Assembly: GCA_902478935.1 (NCBI GenBank) | Contig: CABSMV010000063.1 | Location: 1-11,457 of the forward strand | Direction of reading: 5' to 3' | Length of the DNA: 11,457 nucleotides | Origin: an uncultured Collinsella sp. | GTDB lineage: Bacteria; Actinomycetota; Coriobacteriia; Coriobacteriales; Coriobacteriaceae | Shown here: positions 5,770 to 11,415 of the stretch, in pieces | Numbering within the stretch: the first letter of the stretch is position 1 | Layout of the letters: each line of letters begins with the position of its first letter | Position numbers and translations under genes: made by a program | Notes under the pieces: generated by a model | Databases searched by the model: none | What the model was told of the DNA's origin: nothing | What the model saw: only the letters and a program-made list of their open reading frames with translations

Positions 5770-8013
5770 TTACGCATCCTTGGCAGACGACTTAACAGAA
5801 GCAGACTTGGCCTTGGCAGCGGTCTTTTTGGCAGCCGGCTTCTTGGTCGCGGTGGACTTAGCAGCGGGCTTTGCGGCAGCCTTAGCCTTTGCCTTGGCCG
5901 TAGCCTTCTTAGCAGCCGCAGACTTGGGCTTCACCGAGGACGTGCGCTTCTTGGGCGCAGCCTTGGGAGCCTCAACCACCGGCGGCTTGTAGCTGCTGGG
6001 ACCGCGGCGCTTAAGCACCACGCCAGCCAGTCCGGGCACCTTAATCTCAATGGAGTCCATCTGCCCGTTCCAGGGATAGGGTTCGCTCGAACAGGTGTAG
6101 GGCTCCTCACCGGCATAGCCGCTGCCGCCAAACTCGGGACGGTCGGAGTCAAAGATGACCTCCCAGTCGCCCTCGCGCGGCACGCCCAGGCGGAAGCTCT
6201 CGTAGCTCGCCGGGTCAAAGTTGATCAGAATCACCAGGTCGTCGTCGATGTCCTCACCCTGGCGCACAAAGCTCACGATAGACTGCTTGGAGTTGTCCGC
6301 GTCGATCCAGGTAAAGCCGTCGTCGGTGTAGCCGCGCTCGTACAGAGCGGGCTCGGCGGTGTACAGGTGGTTGAGTGCCTTGATAAACGCCTGATGATGA
6401 CGGTGGGTCTCGTACTCCTCGGTCAGGAACCACTGGATGGACTCGTAGTAGCGCCACTCGATAAACTGGCCGATCTCGTTGCCCATAAAGTTGAGCTTGG
6501 CACCAGGATGCGTCATCTGGTAGAAGGCGAGCGTGCGCAGGCCGGCAAACTGTCGCCACCAGTCGCCCGGCATGCGGCCGATCAGCGAGCACTTGCCGTG
6601 CACGACCTCGTCGTGGCTCAGCGGACAGATAAAGTTCTCGGTAAAGGCGTACATGATGGAGAACGTGAGCAGGCCGTGGTTGCCGGGGCGCCACGGAAAA
6701 TCGGTCTGCATGTAGTGCAGGGTGTCGTTCATCCAGCCCATGTCCCACTTGTAGTGGAAGCCCAGGCCGCCGTCCTGCGGCGGGTAGGTCACAAGCGGCC
6801 ATGCAGTGGACTCCTCGGCCATCATCATCACGTCTGGATAGTGCGCCTCAACAGCGCAGTTAACCTGACGGATAAACGCGCTGGCGTCCAGATCCTCCTC
6901 GGTACCGTACTTGTTGAACTTCTTTTGGCCGGGATCATCAATGCCAAAGTTGAGGTACAGCATGCTGGAAACGCCGTCCATGCGAATGCCGTCCACGTGG
7001 AAGTTCTCAAGCCAGTACAGCACGTTGGAAACCAGGAAGGAGCGGACCTCGCCGCGGGCGAAGTCAAACTTGTGCGTACCCCAGTTGGGATGAATCTCGT
7101 GCTCAAACAGCATGTGGCCGTTAAAGGTGGCAAGGCCGTGGGAGTCGGCGCAAAAACCGCCGGGCACCCAGTCCATGATTACGCCGATGCCCGCCTCGTG
7201 GCACGCATCGATAAAGTGCATGAGCTGCTGCGGGTTGCCGTAGCGCGACGTGGCGGCGTAATAGCCGGTCGTCTGGTAGCCCCAGGAGCCGTCGAAAGGA
7301 TGCTCCATGAGCGGCATAACCTCGATATGCGTATAGCCCATGTCGCGAACGTAGTCCACAAGCTCCACCGACAGGTCGTCGTAGGTGTAGAACTCGCCGC
7401 GCTGCGCGGGGAAGGGGTCCATGGGGCCGGGGTAGTTGCCGTACTCGTCGGGCTCGCCCTGGGGCGCTTCGCCGTGGCGCTTCCACGAGCCAATATGCAC
7501 CTCGTAGATGTTAAGGGGCTGCGTCATATGGTTGTGGCTGGCGCGGCGCTTGAGCCATGCGGCGTCGTTCCACTGGTAGCCATCGAGGGTCCACAGCACG
7601 CTGGCGGTACCCGGAGGGCACTCGGCCTTAAAGGCGTACGGATCGGCCTTGTAGAGCTTTTCGCCCTCGTTGGTCTCGATAAGGTATTTATAGAGCTGGC
7701 CCTGCTCGGCGCCAGGAATAAAGCCTTCCCAAATAGCGCTCGTATGCATGGGTACCAGCGGGTTGGCTTCTTCATCCCAGTCGTTAAATTCGCCAATGAC
7801 ATGGACGCTCTTTACATCGGGCGCCCAAACGCAAAAGCGCCAGCCGCGCGTACGGTTCTGCGTGTCGGGGTGAGCGCCCATCTTTTCCCAGCTGCGTTCC
7901 CACATTCCAATGCCAAACAGGTAGACATCGTCTTTGGAGAGCTCCGGTGCGTGCGGGGCGGCTTTGCGGGTAGTAGGCTTTTTGGTTGCTGGCTTTAGCT
8001 TTGTATCGCTCAC
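5770..8013 (-). CDS. glgB: 1,4-alpha-glucan branching enzyme GlgB (GH13) with Lys/Ala-rich C-terminal tail
   Basis: GlgB cuts alpha-1,4 chains and rejoins them as alpha-1,6 branches. The 747-residue protein has a basic N-terminus (TKLKPATKKPTTRK), a CBM48-like region (about 55-150, VIGEFNDWD), the GH13 barrel (about 200-560) and an all-beta C-domain. The visible catalytic regions are DGIRMDGV (nucleophile Asp346), MMAEEST (acid/base Glu400) and CPLSHDEVVHGK (Asp468). Region I reads MDWVPGGFCADSHG, with Gly286 where the family usually has His. From residue 676 to the end the protein is 72 residues with 21 Lys and 24 Ala, an added tail not part of the enzyme fold. The start chosen is GTG at 8013, with GGGA 7-8 nt upstream giving MSDTKLKPA. 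ATG codons slightly upstream (8028, 8025) lack a ribosome site. It is first in the cassette, with a leader of about 200 nt. Confidence 0.94.
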   Translation of the reverse strand: MSDTKLKPATKKPTTRKAAPHAPELSKDDVYLFGIGMWERSWEKMGAHPDTQNRTRGWRFCVWAPDVKSVHVIGEFNDWDEEANPLVPMHTSAIWEGFIPGAEQGQLYKYLIETNEGEKLYKADPYAFKAECPPGTASVLWTLDGYQWNDAAWLKRRASHNHMTQPLNIYEVHIGSWKRHGEAPQGEPDEYGNYPGPMDPFPAQRGEFYTYDDLSVELVDYVRDMGYTHIEVMPLMEHPFDGSWGYQTTGYYAATSRYGNPQQLMHFIDACHEAGIGVIMDWVPGGFCADSHGLATFNGHMLFEHEIHPNWGTHKFDFARGEVRSFLVSNVLYWLENFHVDGIRMDGVSSMLYLNFGIDDPGQKKFNKYGTEEDLDASAFIRQVNCAVEAHYPDVMMMAEESTAWPLVTYPPQDGGLGFHYKWDMGWMNDTLHYMQTDFPWRPGNHGLLTFSIMYAFTENFICPLSHDEVVHGKCSLIGRMPGDWWRQFAGLRTLAFYQMTHPGAKLNFMGNEIGQFIEWRYYESIQWFLTEEYETHRHHQAFIKALNHLYTAEPALYERGYTDDGFTWIDADNSKQSIVSFVRQGEDIDDDLVILINFDPASYESFRLGVPREGDWEVIFDSDRPEFGGSGYAGEEPYTCSSEPYPWNGQMDSIEIKVPGLAGVVLKRRGPSSYKPPVVEAPKAAPKKRTSSVKPKSAAAKKATAKAKAKAAAKPAAKSTATKKPAAKKTAAKAKSASVKSSAKDA
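5773..5988 (-). other. Segment encoding the histone H1-like Lys/Ala tail of GlgB
   Basis: These 72 codons encode degenerate repeats such as AAKPAAK, KKPAAKK and AKAKAKAAAK, with almost no acidic residue (one Glu, one Asp) and no aromatic. Lys and Ala codons vary (AAG/AAA; GCC/GCA/GCT), so this is a maintained low-complexity tail and not a fresh single-codon expansion. Similar tails occur on actinobacterial HU proteins and bacterial H1-like proteins, where they bind nucleic acid. On a branching enzyme the role is unknown. Confidence 0.85.
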
Positions 8014-8044
8014 GTTTGATCCCATCATGACGCGGCAGCGTGTT

Positions 8045-8139
8045 GCCTTGGTGACTAGATGCGAAAGGTCCAAGGCTGCACGAATCGAAGGGACGGCGAT
8101 AGCTCTATGATTCGTTCCACCTCGCGTGCTCGGTGGAAC
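8045..8139 (-). promoter_or_regulatory. Structured 5' leader of glgB
   Basis: Two hairpins lie between the likely promoter and the glgB start. One (8114-8139) has perfect 8-bp arms GTTCCACC/GGTGGAAC with a 10-nt loop. The other (8045-8076) has 7-bp arms GCCTTGG/CCAAGGC with an 18-nt loop and sits about 25 nt before the ribosome site. No U-tract follows either. I recognise no riboswitch class. The leader may control message stability or translation. Confidence 0.4.
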
Positions 8140-8225
8140 TTTCGGCAGAAACTACGATAACACCTGTACGTTAGTTTTATGGACGAAAGTGGATTTGCGG
8201 GCGGGTTTAATCGGTAAGCGCCATG

Positions 8226-8255
8226 TTTATACCACTGGCAGAATTGCCGTGGTAA
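8226..8255 (-). promoter_or_regulatory. Candidate promoter for the glg cassette
   Basis: On the minus strand, a -35-like TTACCA (8255-8250) and a -10-like TATAAA (8231-8226) are 18 nt apart. Transcription would start near 8219 and give a leader of about 206 nt. The -35 element lies inside the inverted repeat at 8250-8275, so a protein bound there would block it. The -10 is good and the -35 only fair. Confidence 0.45.
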
Positions 8256-8275
8256 AACTCTTGACAGTTTTACCA
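8250..8275. promoter_or_regulatory. Inverted repeat, candidate operator 1 (GGTAAAAC half-sites)
   Basis: The 10-bp arms TGGTAAAACT and AGTTTTACCA are perfect, with 6 bases (CTTGAC) between them. The centre contains a perfect TTGACA -35 hexamer on the plus strand, and the left arm contains the candidate -35 of glgB on the minus strand. A regulator bound here could affect both divergent transcripts. The plus-strand -10 at the right distance (TTCAAA, 8284-8289) is weak. Confidence 0.55.
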
Positions 8276-8306
8276 ATTAGGGTTTCAAAACTGTTAGGCT
8301 GACGTT

Positions 8307-8337
8307 TGGTAAAACGTTTTTAGCAGGTTGTTTACCA
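8307..8337. promoter_or_regulatory. Candidate operator 2 (LacI-family-like AAAACGTTTT site)
   Basis: TGGTAAAACGTTTTTAGCA contains the 10-bp palindrome AAAACGTTTT with a central CG, typical of LacI-family operators. The same TGGTAAAAC half-site appears in the inverted repeat at 8250, and GTTTACCA (8330-8337) supplies another inverted copy. The site ends about 10 bases before the ribosome site of the downstream HAD gene, so binding here could repress that gene. No regulator gene is present in the window. Confidence 0.5.
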
Positions 8338-8359
8338 TTTGATATCGAAAGGTTCGTTT

Positions 8360-9049
8360 ATGTCCCATACCGCCGCTCCCAAGGTTGCTTTTATTTTCGA
8401 TTGCGACGGCACGTTAGTTAATAGCACACCCGTTTGGGCTTATGCTCAGCCAGAGTTATTGCACCGCCACGGGATTGACGTGACCGTGGATGACTTTGCC
8501 CAATTTGAGCACCTATCGCTGGAGGACGAGTGCCAGGCCTACCACGACACCTGGGGCATTGGCGCGAATGGCGAGGAGCTGTATCGCGAGCTGGGCGAGA
8601 TTTTGATTGATGGGTACTCCAAGGTGCCGCCGCGCGAGGGGCTTCTGGCATTTTTGGAGCAGGCGAAGGCGGCGGGCATTGCCATGTGCGTCGCCACGTC
8701 CACGCCGGCCGAGCTGGTGCAGTCCGCGCTCGCTGGTGCCGGGCTCGACGCTTACATGGAGTTTATTACCACGACGGGTGAGGCAGGACGCTCCAAACAG
8801 TTCCCCGATGTGTACGAGTTGGCGCTACGCCGCCTGGAGGAGCGCCATGAGCATAAGTTTGAGCGCGCGTGGGTGTTTGAGGACGCCGTCTTTGGCCTAA
8901 AGAGCTCTGGGGTAGCTGGCTTTAAGCGTGTAGGTATTTATGACCCGCACGGCCGTATGAAGCGCGACGACGTGCGCACCAACTGCGATATCTTTATCGA
9001 CAGCTACGAAGAGCTGGATTTGGATCACGTTCTTGCGTATGAAGGTTAG
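8360..9049 (+). CDS. HAD-superfamily (subfamily I) phosphatase, beta-phosphoglucomutase-like
   Basis: This is a 229-residue cytoplasmic hydrolase of the haloacid dehalogenase family. Motif I is FIFDCDGTLVN (Asp14 nucleophile, Asp16 acid/base). Motif II is ATST (residues 112-115). The motif III lysine is probably Lys146 in RSKQFPDVY, and motif IV is FEDAVFGL (Glu174, Asp175). A helical cap domain sits between motifs I and II, as in PGMB/phosphoglycolate-phosphatase-like members. The substrate cannot be read from sequence. The ATG at 8360 has GAAAGG 7 nt upstream; a TTG seven codons earlier has none. The gene ends 9 nt before a thiamine pyrophosphokinase gene, so the two are probably one transcript and the enzyme may act on thiamine phosphate (inference). 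It is divergent from glgB across a shared candidate operator region, so a link to sugar phosphate is the alternative. Confidence 0.88.
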   Translation: MSHTAAPKVAFIFDCDGTLVNSTPVWAYAQPELLHRHGIDVTVDDFAQFEHLSLEDECQAYHDTWGIGANGEELYRELGEILIDGYSKVPPREGLLAFLEQAKAAGIAMCVATSTPAELVQSALAGAGLDAYMEFITTTGEAGRSKQFPDVYELALRRLEERHEHKFERAWVFEDAVFGLKSSGVAGFKRVGIYDPHGRMKRDDVRTNCDIFIDSYEELDLDHVLAYEG

Positions 9050-9058
9050 GCGAGGGCG

Positions 9059-9700
9059 TTGTCCGAGAAAGTATTAGTTGTATGTGGCTCACCGGTAGTG
9101 GCGAGCCACGAGCTACTGCGCAAGCTGGCAGGGGAGTGCAACCACGTCGTTGCTGTAGACCGCGGCTTGGACGCCCTGCTGGGTGCTGGCCTGGGCTGCG
9201 ACGTATATGTGGGGGATGCCGACACGGTGAGCGACGCGGGCCGAGCGTTGGTCGATGCCGCCACCGACTTTGAAGTTGAGCGCCATGACCCGTACAAGGA
9301 CTATACCGATCTAGCTCTGGCGCTCGATTCCGTCCGCCATCGCTGGCCGGGTGCCGAAGTGGTTGCGACCTGCGCCACGGGCGGCCGTCCCGACATGGCC
9401 CTTTCCGTGCTGGGGTTGCTCGCAGGCTACGAGGATGCCCCTATCTGGATCGCCGAGGACAAGGTGGTAGCTCGCATCCTTCGTGCAGGCGAATCGTGGA
9501 CCATCGAAGGTGCCGAAGGCAAGACGTTCTCCATCATCGCCATAGCCCCTGGGACGGTGGTAAGCGAACATGGCTTGGAGTGGGAACTAGATCACAGCCC
9601 CCTGGGCTTGTTGGCCGACACGGGCATCAGCAATGTGGTCAGGTCAACAGCCGCGATCCAAGTCCACACCGGCACCGCCATCGCTTACCTATACGAGTAA
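9059..9700 (+). CDS. thiN: Thiamine pyrophosphokinase (thiamine diphosphokinase)
   Basis: The enzyme transfers pyrophosphate from ATP to thiamine, giving thiamine diphosphate, the cofactor of transketolase and pyruvate-converting enzymes. At 213 residues it has the usual length. Family motifs are seen: the Asp-rich VGDADTVSD (residues 51-59), DPYKDYTDLALAL (77-89, with the KDxTD core), and ATGGRPDMAL (106-115), matching the GGRxDH block with Met in place of the usual His. The C-terminal beta domain ends with HTGTAIAYLY. The start is TTG at 9059, preceded by GCGAGGG; no ATG or GTG lies nearby in frame. It follows the HAD gene by 9 nt. No terminator is seen after it, so transcripts may run on into the tRNA-Ala gene and stop at its terminator. 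Confidence 0.9.
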   Translation: MSEKVLVVCGSPVVASHELLRKLAGECNHVVAVDRGLDALLGAGLGCDVYVGDADTVSDAGRALVDAATDFEVERHDPYKDYTDLALALDSVRHRWPGAEVVATCATGGRPDMALSVLGLLAGYEDAPIWIAEDKVVARILRAGESWTIEGAEGKTFSIIAIAPGTVVSEHGLEWELDHSPLGLLADTGISNVVRSTAAIQVHTGTAIAYLYE

Positions 9701-9768
9701 GGTCTATCGCATCAGGGTTATATCCCGTCCCAGGAAAACCCGTAAGAAAAAGTTTCAACAAAAACCTC

Positions 9769-9797
9769 TTGCATCCCCGCAAACATTCCCCTATAGT
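9769..9797 (+). promoter_or_regulatory. Promoter of tRNA-Ala
   Basis: TTGCAT (9769-9774) and TATAGT (9792-9797) are separated by 17 nt, close to the sigma-70-type consensus. Transcription would start around 9804, a few bases before the tRNA. This is the clearest promoter in the window. Confidence 0.8.
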
Positions 9798-9810
9798 ATC
9801 TCCCCGTCAC

Positions 9811-9886
9811 GGGGGCGTAGCTCAGCTGGGAGAGCGCTTGACTGGCAGTCAAGAGGTCAGGGGTTCGATTCCCCTCGTCTCCACCA
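9811..9886 (+). tRNA. tRNA-Ala (anticodon GGC)
   Basis: The 76-nt cloverleaf includes an encoded CCA. The acceptor arms GGGGGCG/CGTCTCC pair throughout and contain G3-U70, the main alanine identity element. The D-arm is GCTCAGCTGGGAGAGC. The anticodon stem CTTGA/TCAAG encloses the loop CTGGCAG with anticodon GGC at 9844-9846. The T-arm has GGTTCGATTCC. It reads GCC and GCU codons, and GCC is heavily used in the neighbouring genes. Confidence 0.97.
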
Positions 9887-9896
9887 TCGTGAATGC

Positions 9897-9927
9897 AAAG
9901 GCCTTCGGAATTCCGAAGGCCTTTTTT
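9897..9927 (+). terminator. Intrinsic terminator after tRNA-Ala
   Basis: A perfect 28-nt palindrome (9897-9924), with strand-pairing core AAGGCCTTCGG/CCGAAGGCCTT and an AATT centre, runs into six T residues at 9922-9927. It starts 11 nt after the CCA end. Only the plus strand has a good T-run, so it acts mainly on tRNA and upstream thiN transcripts. Confidence 0.92.
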
Positions 9928-10005
9928 CATGCCAAAACACCACGCGCTGCAAACCCCACCTACGCAACAAAAAGTTGCACAATTTATTTCCCATGTCTGT
10001 ACATA

Positions 10006-10050
10006 GTTTGTTGGACAAACGCAATTACCAGTACGCCTCACTGGTCAATT
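10006..10050. repeat. Two adjacent dyads downstream of the tRNA terminator
   Basis: The first has 6-bp arms GTTTGT/ACAAAC with a 3-nt loop (10006-10020). The second has 6-bp arms ACCAGT/ACTGGT with a 7-nt loop (10027-10045), extended by AATT on both sides with one bulged base (10023-10050). There is no T-run. They could be protein-binding sites or RNA hairpins. Confidence 0.45.
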
Positions 10051-10351
10051 CGGGCTTCAGGAGCATCCATAACCTCCGCTAGCACCCCAATATCCTGCGC
10101 CAATGTGAGCAACATCCCAAAACAACCCCCTTGAACACGCTAAAGGAACGATATGTTGTCCACCACAAGCCAAATCAGTTTCGCTACCAGCTTGTGCTAG
10201 GATATCTAACGTTACATGAGTTCAACTGTGCTCGCGGCTCCAGCAAGTCGCAAAACGCAGGGTCGATCAGCATCCGGCCGTAACGGCGGTGTTAGAAAAA
10301 CCACGAGCTCCAATATTGATTGCCATGCACGTTTTGTTCTTGCTTTTGCGT

Positions 10352-10363
10352 CTAATTAATTAG
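10352..10363. repeat. A/T palindrome, possible promoter region of the antiterminator transcript
   Basis: CTAATTAATTAG is a perfect 12-bp palindrome in the most A/T-rich spot of the region. It overlaps a -10-like TCTAAT (10351-10356), but I see no matching -35 hexamer at the proper distance, so the promoter assignment is weak. If transcription starts just after it, the leader to the NusG-paralogue start would be about 300 nt. Confidence 0.3.
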
Positions 10364-10394
10364 TTCGCTTTAGGTAGTGCAATAAGTTGCTTTG

Positions 10395-10466
10395 GCAAAC
10401 CACAGCAGTCCAACAGCTGTTTGCGTGCGGTCCAGTTTCGTACCTGCTTGACTGGCTCGCACGCAG
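10395..10466 (+). promoter_or_regulatory. Candidate leader RNA with competing hairpins upstream of the antiterminator
   Basis: Downstream hairpin: GCGTGCG (10423-10429) pairs with CGCACGC (10458-10464). Two more pairs lie outside it (10421-10422 with 10465-10466) and a second stem CCAGT/ACTGG (10432-10436 with 10451-10455) inside it, across a 2x2 internal loop. Upstream hairpin: CAGC/GCTG plus GCAAA/TTTGC (10395-10424) with a 3-nt bulge. They share bases 10421-10424, so they cannot fully form together. The region lies about 200 nt before the NusG-paralogue start. LoaP-type factors are known to recognise leader hairpins, so this is the best candidate here; that link is inference. Confidence 0.45.
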
Positions 10467-10670
10467 CCAACTGGGACGCGGTCATTTTGCGATATACGTC
10501 CGCTCCTCTAGCAACTGCATTTGTACATACCGTTCACGGTGGGGCAGAGCCACGTGCTTGTCCGACTGGGCTCAGGGTTTGAATATGGAGCGCCTTTGCG
10601 CACAAGCGCCCTGGCGAAGCCATACCCAAACCCCGTGAGCCACACGTAAGACAGCAAGGGGGTGGTGCTC

Positions 10671-11216
10671 GTGTGGTATGTGATCCAAGTCATTAACGGT
10701 CGCGAAGACGTAATGCGCGAGCGCATTGAGCGCATGGTGCCGGTTGGTGCCATGCAAGAGCTCTTTTATCCCCAATATCAAACCGAGATCAAGGTACACG
10801 GCGAATGGGTCAACACGACCAAGCCTCTGTTCCCCGGTTATCTCATCTGCGATACGTCAGACCCTCGCACCGTGCAACAGTATCTGCTGCGCATGGACGA
10901 CTTTGCCCGGGTGCTTGCCCAGGACGGTCAGTTTGTGCCGCTGGCAAAAGAAGAGGCCCAACTCATAAGCAGCTTTACGCATAGGGGAGACCGCGTAGTG
11001 CCCATGAGTGAGGCCCTAAAAAACGGCGACCAGGTCGTAGTAACGGCTGGTCCACTGCTGGGCCACGAAGGCCTCATCAAAACCATTAATAGACGCAAGT
11101 GCACTGCTTATTTGGAGCTCGACCTGTGCGGCCGGCGCGTAACCACCCGCGTTGGCCTTGCCGTTCTTTCAAACGAGCAGCGCGTCATGCGCAACTTTAA
11201 AAAGGCGATCGCCTAG
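10671..11216 (+). CDS. loaP: Specialised NusG paralogue, LoaP/RfaH/UpxY-type transcription antiterminator
   Basis: The protein has 181 residues. The NGN domain spans about 1-100, starting WYVIQVINGRED and holding the family block TTKPLFPGYLICD (residues 49-61). A short KOW domain (about 115-165) includes NGDQVVVTAGPLLGHEGLI and the strand block AYLELDLCGRRVTTRVGL. It would ride on RNA polymerase and help it read through terminators in a target operon. It is not the housekeeping NusG: secE/rplK are not adjacent, and the N-terminus and linker match the LoaP-like group better. The start chosen is GTG at 10671, 8 nt after the G-run AAGGGGG, giving the family-typical MWYVIQV; GTG codons at 10662 and 10665 overlap that G-run. 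A long leader precedes it and a second gene follows on the same strand. The name loaP is by resemblance. Confidence 0.82.
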   Translation: MWYVIQVINGREDVMRERIERMVPVGAMQELFYPQYQTEIKVHGEWVNTTKPLFPGYLICDTSDPRTVQQYLLRMDDFARVLAQDGQFVPLAKEEAQLISSFTHRGDRVVPMSEALKNGDQVVVTAGPLLGHEGLIKTINRRKCTAYLELDLCGRRVTTRVGLAVLSNEQRVMRNFKKAIA

Positions 11217-11248
11217 CTGCAGACGGTCGCTACACAGAACAGGAAGGA

Positions 11249-11263
11249 TCCCCGACCCGGGGA
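11249..11263 (+). repeat. Short GC hairpin between the antiterminator and the next gene
   Basis: TCCCCG and CGGGGA form a perfect 6-bp stem with a 3-nt loop (ACC), 32 nt after the loaP stop. No T-run follows. It is close to the start of the next gene and could shape its translation or be a pause site. It is too small to say more. Confidence 0.4.
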
Positions 11264-11282
11264 CGAAGTGTTGGAAGAGAAC

Positions 11283-11415
11283 GTGTCGGATAAAACTGAA
11301 TATATAACTGATGTTCCTTGTGGTACGTCAATGATCGGTCAAGTCATTGATCGGCAGAATGGCTCTCATGCTCCTGTGGCGACGGAATTTCCGCCTCCCG
11401 TCGAGAACCCTGCTC
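11283..11415 (+). CDS. Start of an unidentified gene, truncated by the contig end
   Basis: An open frame runs to the adapter. The likely start is GTG at 11283, preceded by GGAAGA and giving MSDKTEYITDVPCGTSMIG. The frame is also open from GTG at 11268 behind GGGGA, so the start is uncertain. The visible 44 residues are hydrophilic, Pro-rich near the cut, and match no family I can name. Lying 66 nt after the antiterminator on the same strand, it is probably in the same operon. In related genomes this position often holds the first gene of an exopolysaccharide or capsule cluster, such as a sugar transferase with a polar N-terminus, but nothing here proves it. Confidence 0.5.

Larger units (their letters stand above)
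9928..10670. other. Gene-free region of about 740 nt upstream of the NusG paralogue
   Basis: No open frame here looks like a protein. The longest, at 10387-10638 on the plus strand, starts with TTG, has no ribosome site and is rich in Trp, Arg and Cys. The segment looks less GC-biased than the genes and contains several dyads: 10006-10020, 10023-10050, the palindrome at 10352-10363 and the hairpins at 10395-10466. The right part is probably the untranslated leader of the NusG-paralogue transcript. The left part may be a scar of past insertion behind the tRNA gene, but I found no repeat of the tRNA 3' end. Confidence 0.6.

Noticed and set aside
1968..5795. A 1275-codon open frame on the plus strand opposite glgC and glgP
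   Set aside because: It lies exactly antisense to two clear enzymes. Its composition (Val, Leu, Ala, His and Gly repeats with no domain) is what GC-rich codon bias yields on the opposite strand. It has no ribosome site.
5767..7998. A 743-codon open frame on the plus strand opposite glgB
   Set aside because: Antisense shadow of GlgB. The repetitive Leu/Ser/Gly/Arg start is the complement of the Lys/Ala tail codons and not a real protein.
8055..8276. A 73-codon minus-strand frame upstream of glgB as a leader peptide
   Set aside because: It begins inside the operator dyad upstream of the likely transcription start, has no Shine-Dalgarno, and its composition is not protein-like.
9862..9886. Possible attachment site at the tRNA-Ala 3' end
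   Set aside because: No second copy of the tRNA 3' end and no integrase gene are visible in the window, so an integrated element cannot be supported.
10285..10295. GGCGGTGTTAG, resembling the RfaH ops element (GGCGGTAG)
   Set aside because: Only partial match, no JUMPstart context, and it lies about 380 nt before the antiterminator gene. LoaP-type factors are reported to use RNA hairpins, not ops DNA.
10387..10638. An 83-codon frame in the leader of the NusG paralogue
   Set aside because: TTG start, no ribosome site, rich in Trp, Cys and Arg, no recognisable motif, and it overlaps the strong hairpin. Non-coding leader is the simpler reading.
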